Positions 26,295 to 34,714 of a stretch of 64,000 bases of DNA are shown here, piece by piece. Position 1 is the stretch's first letter. Every line of letters starts with the position of its first letter. The notes under the pieces are model-generated. The model had not been told where the DNA came from and searched no databases. It saw only the letters and a program-made list of their open reading frames with translations. The stretch covers positions 1,364,001 through 1,428,000 of the forward strand of contig JADJJR010000001.1 in NCBI GenBank assembly GCA_016706425.1, written 5' to 3'. Made by a program: the position numbers and the translations under genes. The DNA comes from Elusimicrobiota bacterium (GTDB lineage Bacteria; Elusimicrobiota; Elusimicrobia; FEN-1173).

Positions 26295-29200
26295 ATGCTC
26301 AAAAATAGGAACAACAAGCGGACGACAATCACCCGGACCATCACGCGCGGCGCGCTGGCGGTCTTGGTGGCGTTTCCCGGTGGCCTTGCCCGGGCCGCGG
26401 CCACCAACACGAAAAAATCCAACGTCGAACCGTTGCGGACTTACCAATTCCGGTTCGAAGCCGCCGACCCCATCAAATCCATCCATTCCTACCTGGATTT
26501 CATTCGCAAGGTGTCACCGGGTTTGGAGGGGTTGTATTCGCAGTACACCGTCGCCGACCTCCTCATGGAACAAAAGCAATACGGCGATGCGGCCAAATTG
26601 CTGAAGTTTGTATCGGAAATACCTCAACACGACCCCTATTTCAAAGCCTCGGTTTTAATGCGGATGGCCGTCGCCCGCATGCGGCTCGGCCAATTCTCCC
26701 AAGCCATTCAGGATTACACGGCGGTTCTCGACACCGGGGAAAAAATACTGGCCCCGGAGGCTATGATCGGCCTGGCGGTGGCCCATTTGGCGGCGGGCCA
26801 ATTGGAAAAGGCGAACACCCGCTTCAAAGAATTGACCGCTTTTTATCCGGCTTATGGACGGCACCCGCGGTTTATGTTGCCGCTGGGCCTGATCCTGTGG
26901 GAGTCGCGCCGTTACGACGAGGCGTTGGAGTATTTCCTGCGCAACGACAAGGACCCCGCCTGCCTTTATTTTGCCGGGATCTGTTACCGTGAAAAAGGAA
27001 AGGTGCCCCAGGCCGGGGGCATGTTCCGGCGGATTGGGCAAGAGCATCCCAAGACCACCTGGGCCGAGCGGGCGCACTTTGAGCAGGGGGAAACGTTTTA
27101 TCAGCAGGGGGATTACCTGTTGGCCGCCCAAACCTTCGCCGATGTGGAACGCGCCCATTATTCCCGCGAGTGGGACAATTTGGCGCTGTTCCGCATGGCG
27201 TGTTGCGACGTGCGGATGCGGCGATACCCCGAGGCCGAAGATAAACTCTGGCGCCTGAACGGTGAAAAACTGGAACCCGCCCTTTTGGCCAACGTCACTT
27301 ATTTGCTCACGGAAGCGCTGGCGTCGCAGGGGAAAATTCAAAAGCTCGTCTCTTACTTGGAATCCACCCCGGAGAAAAAGCGGCCGCCCGAAAACACCTA
27401 CCGCTTGATTTGGGCCCGCGCCGCGCTCGGCGAGCACGAACGGGTGGTGAGGCTGGCCAACGAATTCTTGACGTCGATCGACGACCCCGAACTCACCCCC
27501 CGCACCCTGCTCCTGCAGGCTTACGCCTTCCAGGAATTGAAAAAGGGGCCCGAGTCCTTCGCCAACTTCCAATTGGTGGTGGAGAATTTCGGCAAAACGC
27601 CCTACGCCGCCAAATCGGCGGAAATGGCCGCGATGAACTTCTTTCGGTTGGGCGAATTCAAATCCATCACCACCCAGGTCAATTCGTTGTGGAACCAAAT
27701 TTCACCGGAAATGCAGCGGCGGTTCCCGGAAGCCATGTTCTGGATGGCCCACGCTTACATGAAATTGAACGACGGAGGGAACGCGCAGCGCTATTTCCAG
27801 GATTTCGTGAAAATCGCTCCGCCCAAACACCCCTGGGTGGCGGAAGCCCTGCGCAACCAGGCCTTGGCCCTTTCGTTGGGAAAGAGCCACCAGGACGCCC
27901 TGCCCATCCTTTTGCGGGCCTACCAAAACGCGCAGGCCATCGGCGACAAAACCCTCATGGCCCGCCTGGCGTTGGACCTGGCCAACACGTCCTTCAACGC
28001 GCGGAAATACGAGGACGCGGTGACCTATTACCGTCTGCTGTTGACCATCGAACCCAAACACCCCGAGGCGACCTTCGCGCTGTTTCAGGAGGCGGTGGCC
28101 TTGCATCGCGGCGAATACTACAACGACGCCGTGGCCGTTTGGGAAAAACTGGCCCAGCAGTTCGCCACGGACAAGCGCGCCCCCGAGGCGTCGTTCCGCG
28201 CGGCGAGAACCCGTTTTGAAATGGCCCAATACGCCGTGGCCATCGGTGGCTATGAAAAGCTCATTCAGAATTACCCCCAATCCCCTTTCGCCCAGCGCGC
28301 CTTCCTCCAAATCGGCCAGTCCCACTTCAACGCCGGGGACTACCCTAAAGCCATCGAGGCCTATTTGGACTACAAAACCCGTTACGCCAAGGACCCGGAG
28401 ATCACCCAGGTGGACCAATTGTTGTCCTACGCCTATTACAAGTCGGGGATGAGCCCGGACGAGATTTCGAAATTGACCGCCGGGCAGGCGAAGAGCCCGG
28501 TGCTGGCCGATATTTACTGGGAAGAGGGCGCCAAGGCCTACAACAACAAAGACTACGCCAAAGCCCGCGAGAGTTTTCAGAAATTGCTTTACGAATTTCC
28601 CTCGGCCACGGTGGCCCCCCAAGCGTCGTTTTTTCGGGCCGAATCCGTCTTTTTGCAGGAAAACTGGGCGGACGCCATTCCGGCCTACGGCAGTTTTTTG
28701 AGCAGCTACCCGGATGACCCCCAAAAACCCTTGGCCCAATTCCACCTCGCGGTCAGCCACTTTAACTTGAACGAGCACGACAAGAGCGCCGAAATATTTG
28801 AGGCGTTCAGCAAGAATTACCCGAACCACGAATTGGCCAAGAGCGCGACCTTGAACGCCGCCATTTCCTACGCCCGCACGGGGGATCCGAACAAGACCAC
28901 CCAGGCCTATTTGAATTACGCCTCGCTCTACCCGGACGCTGACGACGTGGGCATGGCCTACATTCAGTTGGGTCAATTTTTGGAAAAGGCCGGACAAGAA
29001 ACACGCGCGCTTGAGGCCTATCGCCGGGTTCCGAAAAGCCGGCCGGAATACCCCCAGGCCCTTTACCAGTTGGGGCGGCTGCACAAAACCCTCAACGAAC
29101 CCGTGGGGGAAAGACGGTCCTACGAAGCCTTGCGCGACTTGGCCAAGAAAAGCGATCCGTACCGGGTGGCCGGCGTGTTGGCGCTGGCCGATATGCACGT

Positions 29201-29333
29201 GGCCGCGAACGACGCCCAGCGCGCCCTCGGGGCCTATGAGGACGTGGCGGCCAACGCCGCCGACGATGTGAGCCGCACTTTGGCCCGGCAACAAATCCGG
29301 GCGATCAAAAACGCTTTGAAGGGCACCCAATAA
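26295..29333 (+). CDS. Large secreted TPR-repeat protein
   Basis: 1012 residues from the ATG at 26295; the frame is open farther upstream but that part overlaps the CBM48-like gene. A basic n-region and hydrophobic core (GALAVLVAFPGGLARA) suggest a signal peptide ending near residue 33. The rest is almost entirely helical TPR pairs with classic spacing (for example YFAGICYREKGKVPQAGGMF, FLQIGQSHFNAGDYPKAIEAY, FHLAVSHFNLNEHDKSAEIF). It is probably a periplasmic scaffold, like CpoB/YbgF or the AglT-type proteins of gliding systems but much larger. It is followed 10 bp later by tolQ-like and tolR-like genes. Confidence 0.85.
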   Translation: MLKNRNNKRTTITRTITRGALAVLVAFPGGLARAAATNTKKSNVEPLRTYQFRFEAADPIKSIHSYLDFIRKVSPGLEGLYSQYTVADLLMEQKQYGDAAKLLKFVSEIPQHDPYFKASVLMRMAVARMRLGQFSQAIQDYTAVLDTGEKILAPEAMIGLAVAHLAAGQLEKANTRFKELTAFYPAYGRHPRFMLPLGLILWESRRYDEALEYFLRNDKDPACLYFAGICYREKGKVPQAGGMFRRIGQEHPKTTWAERAHFEQGETFYQQGDYLLAAQTFADVERAHYSREWDNLALFRMACCDVRMRRYPEAEDKLWRLNGEKLEPALLANVTYLLTEALASQGKIQKLVSYLESTPEKKRPPENTYRLIWARAALGEHERVVRLANEFLTSIDDPELTPRTLLLQAYAFQELKKGPESFANFQLVVENFGKTPYAAKSAEMAAMNFFRLGEFKSITTQVNSLWNQISPEMQRRFPEAMFWMAHAYMKLNDGGNAQRYFQDFVKIAPPKHPWVAEALRNQALALSLGKSHQDALPILLRAYQNAQAIGDKTLMARLALDLANTSFNARKYEDAVTYYRLLLTIEPKHPEATFALFQEAVALHRGEYYNDAVAVWEKLAQQFATDKRAPEASFRAARTRFEMAQYAVAIGGYEKLIQNYPQSPFAQRAFLQIGQSHFNAGDYPKAIEAYLDYKTRYAKDPEITQVDQLLSYAYYKSGMSPDEISKLTAGQAKSPVLADIYWEEGAKAYNNKDYAKARESFQKLLYEFPSATVAPQASFFRAESVFLQENWADAIPAYGSFLSSYPDDPQKPLAQFHLAVSHFNLNEHDKSAEIFEAFSKNYPNHELAKSATLNAAISYARTGDPNKTTQAYLNYASLYPDADDVGMAYIQLGQFLEKAGQETRALEAYRRVPKSRPEYPQALYQLGRLHKTLNEPVGERRSYEALRDLAKKSDPYRVAGVLALADMHVAANDAQRALGAYEDVAANAADDVSRTLARQQIRAIKNALKGTQ

Positions 29334-29343
29334 GGAGACACGA

Positions 29344-29979
29344 ATGAACCCCACCCACGAATTGGGATTTTTGGAAATCATGAAAATCAGTTACGTGATG
29401 CCGGTGCTGTTGATCATGTCGGTGGTCATGGTCGCCGTTTTGATCGAGCGGTTGATGTTTTACCACAAGATGGCCGGCGTCGATCCCCTCCTGTTCAAAC
29501 GGATCAAATCGTTCATCGTCGAAGGAAAATTCAAGGACGCCGAGGCCGTCGCCGCCAAAGGGGAGGGGCTGATCGCCGACGCTCTCGAGGCCGTGCTCAC
29601 GGCGGCCCACTCCCGAAACCGCGCCGAAATGGACCACGTCTTGACGTTGTATTTTCAGCGCACCCAATCCATGCTGGGCCGGCGGTTGGGGTTGTTCGGC
29701 ACGTTGAGCTTCATTTCGCCCCTCCTGGGCTTGTTGGGGACGGTGCTCGGTGTCATGACCGCGTTTCGCGACCTGGCGTTGTCCGGAACCGGGGGGCCCG
29801 GGGTTGTGGCGGCGGGCATTTCCGAAGCCCTCGTGGCGACGGCCGCGGGTATCTTTGTGGCCGTGAGCGCCGCTCTGATTTACAACTATTTTAATTTCCG
29901 CTTGAAGCACGTGCTCAACAGCCTGAATATCTTCGGACAGGAAATCGCTTTGATCGTCACGATCGGGCGGGACGTTTGA
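29344..29979 (+). CDS. TolQ/ExbB/MotA-family proton channel subunit
   Basis: 211 residues. Three hydrophobic helices: about 17-36, 119-140 and 155-178. The conserved loop RRLGLFGTLSFISPLLGLLGTVLGVMTAF and the GISEALVATAAGIFVAV block are typical of TolQ/ExbB. With TolR/ExbD partners it forms the inner-membrane proton-driven motor. A good ribosome site (AAGGAG) precedes the ATG. Next to two TolR-type genes and a TonB-type gene. Confidence 0.9.
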   Translation: MNPTHELGFLEIMKISYVMPVLLIMSVVMVAVLIERLMFYHKMAGVDPLLFKRIKSFIVEGKFKDAEAVAAKGEGLIADALEAVLTAAHSRNRAEMDHVLTLYFQRTQSMLGRRLGLFGTLSFISPLLGLLGTVLGVMTAFRDLALSGTGGPGVVAAGISEALVATAAGIFVAVSAALIYNYFNFRLKHVLNSLNIFGQEIALIVTIGRDV

Positions 29980-30020
29980 ACTTTTCCAGGGGAACGGTGT
30001 CTTCGAATTAGGGAGAAACC

Positions 30021-30476
30021 ATGCACGATCCGAACCAAGAAGGCGAACTGGAAGAAACGGAAAAAATCAACGTGGTCCCCTTGGCGGACCTGACGTTGGT
30101 GTTGCTGATCGTTTTGATGGTCCTGTCGCCGATGATCACGCAATCCATGATCCGGGTCCAGGCCCCGCGCGTGGAAGAACGGGCCACCGAGGGCTTCATG
30201 GCGCCTTCTCCCGATGAGAAAGCGCCCCCGTCGCCGCTTCTGGTGGAAATATCGGAGAAGGGCCTGCGGTTGAATTACGTGGTTTTCGCCGACGTCGCCG
30301 CTTTGTTGCGGGCCATTGAATCGCAACTCCAGCGGACCGCCGATCGACCGGTGATCGTGGCCGCGACGGACGGCATCACGGTGGGTTCCATTGTGGAAAT
30401 ATTGGACGGGGCCAAGTTGGCCGGGGCCAAAAGCGTGGCGCTCGTGAAGAACACGGCGGAGGCGTTTAGGAAATGA
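30021..30476 (+). CDS. ExbD/TolR-family protein (first copy)
   Basis: 151 residues. A short cytoplasmic N-terminus (EETEKINVVPLAD) leads into one membrane helix at about 21-40 that carries the proton-relay aspartate D23. A periplasmic domain of about 100 residues follows. Between them is a linker with acidic and proline residues. It overlaps the second copy by 4 bp. Confidence 0.88.
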   Translation: MHDPNQEGELEETEKINVVPLADLTLVLLIVLMVLSPMITQSMIRVQAPRVEERATEGFMAPSPDEKAPPSPLLVEISEKGLRLNYVVFADVAALLRAIESQLQRTADRPVIVAATDGITVGSIVEILDGAKLAGAKSVALVKNTAEAFRK

Positions 30477-30928
30477 GCGGGGACGTGCGGCGACGCATCA
30501 CATCGGACGGGGCCATCGCGGGCGTGAACATCGTGCCCGTGATCGACCTGTGCCTCGTTTTGTTGGTGGTGTTGATGATCGTCTCCCCCATGCTTGACGC
30601 ACCGCCGCTGGAGGTCAACCTGCCCCAGGCCCTCTTCGAGGACTCCTCGGAACGGGCGACCATCACCGTTTCCCTGGACACGGCGGGAAACATCGCCGTG
30701 AACGACAAACGCCTGGAGAACAAAGAACTCTTGGGCCCCTATTTGAAGGAAGTGGCCACCCGGGAACAGCGGGTGGAACCCATCGTGGTGTTGCGGACCG
30801 ACAAGGACACCTCCTACGGTCTGTTGACGGAAATCATCGCTTTGTTGAAAGAAGTCGGGTTTGAGGACATCGCCTTGGCCACCCATCCGCTCAAGGACGA
30901 ATTGAGCGCACCGGGGGAGGGGTCGTGA
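30473..30928 (+). CDS. ExbD/TolR-family protein (second copy)
   Basis: 151 residues, a divergent paralogue of the preceding gene. The helix at about 20-40 holds the key aspartate D25 (VNIVPVIDLCLVLL). The periplasmic part has the ExbD-like ITVSLDTAGNIAVNDK and VVLRTDKDTSYGLLTEI strands. Two different TolR subunits with one TolQ imply a mixed motor, as reported for the AglRQS/AglXV-type motors of Myxococcus. It overlaps the TonB-like gene by 4 bp. Confidence 0.88.
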   Translation: MSGDVRRRITSDGAIAGVNIVPVIDLCLVLLVVLMIVSPMLDAPPLEVNLPQALFEDSSERATITVSLDTAGNIAVNDKRLENKELLGPYLKEVATREQRVEPIVVLRTDKDTSYGLLTEIIALLKEVGFEDIALATHPLKDELSAPGEGS

Positions 30929-32040
30929 CCGCCGCGCGCCATTGGGATTTGGTTTACGGACGTCCGTCCAGCCCCTCCTGGGACGGGGTGTTGCTGTTGG
31001 TGGCGTTCCTGCTGCACACGCCCTTGTTCTTCATGAAGATGAAAGCCCCGCCGGAACGCGGGGATCCGTCGGAAAACTACGTCCGGATCGAAAACATTCA
31101 AGACATCATGCGGCGGGTGCCGTTTGATACCCGTGCGATGCTGCGGCCGCCCGAAACGCTGGAAGCGACCCGGATCAACAAGCTCAATCTTTCGGACCTC
31201 CTCAAAAACCGGCCCGCGTTGCCCCTGCCGTCGCCGGTGTTGCCCAAGACGCCGGATCTCAAAGGCATTCGCCTGCCCGCCGCGGGGGCGGCGCCGGTCG
31301 CCCCGGATTTAACGGCGGTTCCTTCCACCGTGGGCGGTTTGTCGGGAGCGGGGGGCGCGGGCGGCTTGGGCGTTCGTCCCGGCGCCGGCGGAAAGGGGCC
31401 CCTGGTGGGAAAAGAATTCACGGCCGCCACCGGATCCCTGGGCGGCATCGGGAACGGAACGGGCCCCACCCTGGTGGGGGGGCGCGCGGGGACGGGTTTG
31501 GCTGTCCCGGTTTCCCAGCGCGGGACCGCCGAAGGCGGATTGACGGGGCCGATGGCGATCGTTCCCAAAATCGGGGGGGTCGGCGGCGGGATTGTCGGCC
31601 CCGGGGCCGTGGGGGGCGGCGGCGGGTTGGTGAACTCCAAATCGGGCGTGGCCACGCGGGTGCCGGCCACGGTGGAAGTGGACCCCAGCTCCTTGCCGGT
31701 GATTGAAGTCAGGGCCCGCACCGGCGCCGGCACGACGGTGAGCAAGTCCATGTTCCCCATCGTGGGGCCCCTGGCCAACCGGAAAATCAAGTTCAGCGAA
31801 CCCCCGGAATTCCCCGAATGGGCGCGCAAAGAGGGCGTGGAAGCCACCGTTATTTTAAAATTCACCGTGTTGCCCAACGGAAAAGTGAAGGACAACATCG
31901 TCGTGGACAAGACGACCGGGTACAAGGAGTTGGACCGGTTGGCCATGGAAGCCCTGTCGACATGGGTGTTCGATAAGCTCCCGGGGGAGACCAATGAGGA
32001 ACAGGTCAGTTTGATCACCATGAAGTTCTCGCTCAAATGA
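30925..32040 (+). CDS. TonB/TolA-like energy transducer
   Basis: 371 residues from a GTG start. One N-terminal hydrophobic helix (about 20-37). A long Pro- then Gly-rich linker spans the periplasm (about 85-250, with many GG and GAGG runs). The C-terminal TonB domain covers about 285-371 (FPEWARKEGVEATVILKFTV, then a LDRLAMEALSTWVF helix). It should couple the TolQ/TolR motor to an outer-membrane or periplasmic partner. The glycine-rich linker is unusual; classical TonB uses Pro-Lys/Pro-Glu repeats. Confidence 0.85.
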   Translation: MTAARHWDLVYGRPSSPSWDGVLLLVAFLLHTPLFFMKMKAPPERGDPSENYVRIENIQDIMRRVPFDTRAMLRPPETLEATRINKLNLSDLLKNRPALPLPSPVLPKTPDLKGIRLPAAGAAPVAPDLTAVPSTVGGLSGAGGAGGLGVRPGAGGKGPLVGKEFTAATGSLGGIGNGTGPTLVGGRAGTGLAVPVSQRGTAEGGLTGPMAIVPKIGGVGGGIVGPGAVGGGGGLVNSKSGVATRVPATVEVDPSSLPVIEVRARTGAGTTVSKSMFPIVGPLANRKIKFSEPPEFPEWARKEGVEATVILKFTVLPNGKVKDNIVVDKTTGYKELDRLAMEALSTWVFDKLPGETNEEQVSLITMKFSLK

Positions 32041-33065
32041 AAACGAATCTATGGATCGCGGTGTTCCTGGCGGGCGCTTCACTCGGCGCGCCCGGGACCG
32101 CCGCCGAAGCCAAGAAAAGTAAAATTTCCAAGACGGCCCCGCGCCTCGAGAAAAAAGAGGAGGACCGGGATATCTCCTCCGGCAAAGCGCCGCAGACGTC
32201 CCTGCCGTCCCTGGGGAACACCGAACAGACGGCCTCGGAGGGGGACGCCATCAAGCTAAAAGTGAAAGGCGAGGCCGAAGACCAAATCCCCGTGGCGGTG
32301 GTCCCGCCCCCCGTGAATCTTCCTTTTAAAGATGTGGTCGGTTTTGCCCGCCCGGGACAGACCGACCGCGTGCTCACCGGTTTTGTGGAACATCTGCCCG
32401 CGAACGAGATTTTGAATTTGGCGGTGTTGAATTCCCGGCAGGGACTCGCCACGGGATCCGTGCGGTTGCCGCGGGCGCCCTTCATCCAAATGGAAGTGCC
32501 GCCGGGGTTGGAGATCCTGGGCTACCGGTTCACCGTGAAGGACCAAAACGCCCAAACGGTTTACGCGCAGGAATCGCGCCAGGGCGCCCGGGACCTGATG
32601 ATTTGGGACGGGTTCGTGGAAAAACGCTGCGTCATCAAAGTGGGGTTGGCCTACACCTCGGAATTGTTTGTGGATTTGGCCGATGGGCGATCCCAGCGCT
32701 TTTTCGGCGACCCGGTGCAATTCGACGTGATCCGCTACGATCAGGACGGGGACACGTTCGTGGAGTTTCGCAACGAACGCCTGTTCCTCACGGCCTCCGA
32801 GGAGTTGGCGCGGGACGGTTTGCCGTTGATGAAATCCCTGCTGGGTTTGTTGCGCACCCGAACGGCAAAACCCTACAACATCGTCATTTCCATTTCCCGC
32901 GACGGGGAAAGTTTGGCCGTCCGCCGGTTAAAAGTCCTGCAGAAATTTATGATGGACGCTTTGGTGTTGGAGGCCGGCGCTTTTGTGTTTGATATCGCGG
33001 ACACCACGGACCGGGGGGATGTCACCACGTTCCGTATGGCCGGTCCGCCGGAGGCGCGGCCGTGA
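32037..33065 (+). CDS. Secreted protein with possible degenerate OmpA/MotB-like C-terminal domain
   Basis: 342 residues. A signal peptide is likely (cleavage near residue 23). A low-complexity Lys/Glu/Pro segment runs to about 85, then a beta-rich middle (about 90-225). The last 110 residues show a pattern like OmpA/MotB peptidoglycan-binding domains: an NERLFLTASEELARDG start, a strand YNIVISISRDGE and an RRLKVLQKFM helix, but the usual Asp/Arg ligands are not obvious. That resemblance is my inference. It overlaps both neighbours by 4 bp, so it belongs to the TolQR-TonB operon. Confidence 0.6.
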   Translation: MKTNLWIAVFLAGASLGAPGTAAEAKKSKISKTAPRLEKKEEDRDISSGKAPQTSLPSLGNTEQTASEGDAIKLKVKGEAEDQIPVAVVPPPVNLPFKDVVGFARPGQTDRVLTGFVEHLPANEILNLAVLNSRQGLATGSVRLPRAPFIQMEVPPGLEILGYRFTVKDQNAQTVYAQESRQGARDLMIWDGFVEKRCVIKVGLAYTSELFVDLADGRSQRFFGDPVQFDVIRYDQDGDTFVEFRNERLFLTASEELARDGLPLMKSLLGLLRTRTAKPYNIVISISRDGESLAVRRLKVLQKFMMDALVLEAGAFVFDIADTTDRGDVTTFRMAGPPEARP

Positions 33066-33853
33066 TGCGACGACCTTGGATCGGGACGCTGGTTTTGTTG
33101 GCCGCCCTGGGCGCCTCCGCGGCGGACATGGAATCCTTGATGAGCGACGGGGAGCGGTTGTTCAAAAAGCAGGAATACGGCAAAGCCCTGCGGGTTTTCA
33201 TCAAGGCGCGCAACACCGACCCCTCGAATTTGGAAGCCAAGGAATACATCGACCGGTGCACGGAAAAAATCGTCGAACAGGAGGCCGGGCGGCGCATCCG
33301 CGCCGCGGCCAAATCGGCGCGCACGTCGACGGCGACCATCGAACCGGGCCAGCCCGTCCCCGCATGGGCCGCCCCTTCGCAACGCACCCGCGTGGCGCCC
33401 GTCCGCCGCAAGCCCACGCGGCCCAAACGTCGAATGCCCACCGACGGGTCCCAGGACGCGCCCACGCCGGGGAAAAACATGATCATCCAACGGGAGCAAT
33501 TGGCCGAGGATTACCAACGACGGATTTTGGGGGACAGCCCCGTGCGCGTTGAGAAAGAGGGCAATCGGACCGACGTCCTGCTCTACATGAACCGCCTCTT
33601 TTTGCCCTTCAAAGACATCCTCTCGCCCGACGCCCTTCCCTACTTGACCGCCGCGGCCCAGGAGCTTCGGGCCAAGGGGGCGAACCAGATCCTGTTGCGC
33701 GCCGTGGACACCATGACCCCGGTGGTGCGGCACAACATGCTGGACCTGCCCTCCCGACGGTGCGCGACCGTGTTCACCTTCTTCGTGCGGGCCGGACTCG
33801 CCCCCACGCCCTCCGCCTCCGCGACTTACACCGCCGACGATCTGGACGATTAA
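33062..33853 (+). CDS. Secreted TPR-plus-OmpA-like protein
   Basis: 263 residues. Signal peptide (about 1-20, GASAAD). A TPR-like helical hairpin covers about 22-60 (LMSDGERLFKKQEYGKALRVF). A basic Ala/Arg/Pro linker (about 80-150) is followed by a C-terminal region that again has OmpA-like spacing: RLFLPFKDILSPDALPYL, a strand NQILLRAVDT and RRCATVFTFFVRAGL. The ligand residues are degenerate. It could be a Pal- or MotB-like anchor for the adjacent motor. GTG at 33062 overlaps the upstream gene by 4 bp; ATG at 33065 is an alternative. Confidence 0.6.
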   Translation: MMRRPWIGTLVLLAALGASAADMESLMSDGERLFKKQEYGKALRVFIKARNTDPSNLEAKEYIDRCTEKIVEQEAGRRIRAAAKSARTSTATIEPGQPVPAWAAPSQRTRVAPVRRKPTRPKRRMPTDGSQDAPTPGKNMIIQREQLAEDYQRRILGDSPVRVEKEGNRTDVLLYMNRLFLPFKDILSPDALPYLTAAAQELRAKGANQILLRAVDTMTPVVRHNMLDLPSRRCATVFTFFVRAGLAPTPSASATYTADDLDD

Positions 33854-33875
33854 CCGTATTTTTGATCCAATTCCC

Positions 33876-33900
33876 TTCCCCGCATCGGAACGCGGGGGAA
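33876..33900 (+). promoter_or_regulatory. Hairpin in the leader of the 33924 gene
   Basis: TTCCCCGC (33876-33883) pairs with GCGGGGGAA (33892-33900) with one bulged G, loop of 8 nt. No T tract follows, so it is not a standard terminator. It lies 24 bp before the ATG, just ahead of the ribosome site CTGGAGG, and could protect or modulate the message of the beta-barrel gene. Confidence 0.35.
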
Positions 33901-33923
33901 ATCATCATCCCTGGAGGCTTCTC

Positions 33924-34703
33924 ATGCGCACGCGCGCGTTTGTTCTGACCGGTGTGGCTTTGTTGGCGTTCTCCGCCGCCCACGCCCGCATCAATCATTT
34001 GGAACCGTGGTCGCCGGGTTATGACGCCGGGGTGCCGGACCGCGCCCTGAGCCACGCTCTGAACGTCTTCATCGGCAACGACGCGCAAGGGGTCGACGCG
34101 ACGGAATTCGCCTACACCCTCACGACCCCGGTGCGGGGGAATTGGGAGTTGGGCGGCGGGGTTTCTTATTTATCCTACGACGCGCAGGGCGCCAGCGAAT
34201 CCGGTTTGGCGGATTTGAAATTGGGCGCCAAACGGTCCCTGGACAAGGGCTTTTTGCCCGCGTCCTGGAAAGGTTCCTTGGAGGCCGGCCTGACGCTTCC
34301 GACCGGCGACGACGACAAGGGCCTGGGCGCCGGCGGGTTTGGGGTTTTCGGCGGCGGGGGTTTGAGCTTCCCGATTGAGGCGGTGCGGGGGTATCTGCAG
34401 GCCGGCTACACCGTTTACACCAAAGGCAGCGACACCCGGTGGGGGAACACCCTGCGCTTCGTCGCGGGGGCGGAATACGTTTTGAGCGACGAATGGCTGT
34501 TGACCGGCGACCTCCGGCTGTTCGACCACGCCCGGGATGAAATCAACGGTTTTAAGAGCGCCGACGCGGCCAAGGAAGCCTACTTGGCCCCCGGCGCCGT
34601 CTGGCGCCCGGCCGACAGCCCGATCCGCCTGCAGGGGACCCTGCTTCTGGGCTTGACCGACGACGCCTTCGACCTCGGGTTCCAATTGGGGTTGCGCTTC
34701 TAA
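33924..34703 (+). CDS. Outer-membrane beta-barrel protein
   Basis: 259 residues. Signal peptide with cleavage after about residue 22 (AHA). The mature protein alternates strands and turns (NWELGGGVSYLSYD, ASWKGSLEAGLTLPTGDD, LRLQGTLLLGL-like) and ends in FQLGLRF, a C-terminal aromatic strand that fits BAM-dependent insertion. The PTGDDDKGLG segment recalls the MetA-pathway/transporter-like barrels. It is preceded by a good ribosome site (GGAGG). It may be the outer-membrane partner of the TonB-like cluster just upstream; that is inference from position. Confidence 0.75.
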   Translation: MRTRAFVLTGVALLAFSAAHARINHLEPWSPGYDAGVPDRALSHALNVFIGNDAQGVDATEFAYTLTTPVRGNWELGGGVSYLSYDAQGASESGLADLKLGAKRSLDKGFLPASWKGSLEAGLTLPTGDDDKGLGAGGFGVFGGGGLSFPIEAVRGYLQAGYTVYTKGSDTRWGNTLRFVAGAEYVLSDEWLLTGDLRLFDHARDEINGFKSADAAKEAYLAPGAVWRPADSPIRLQGTLLLGLTDDAFDLGFQLGLRF

Positions 34704-34714
34704 AACACAGTCTC

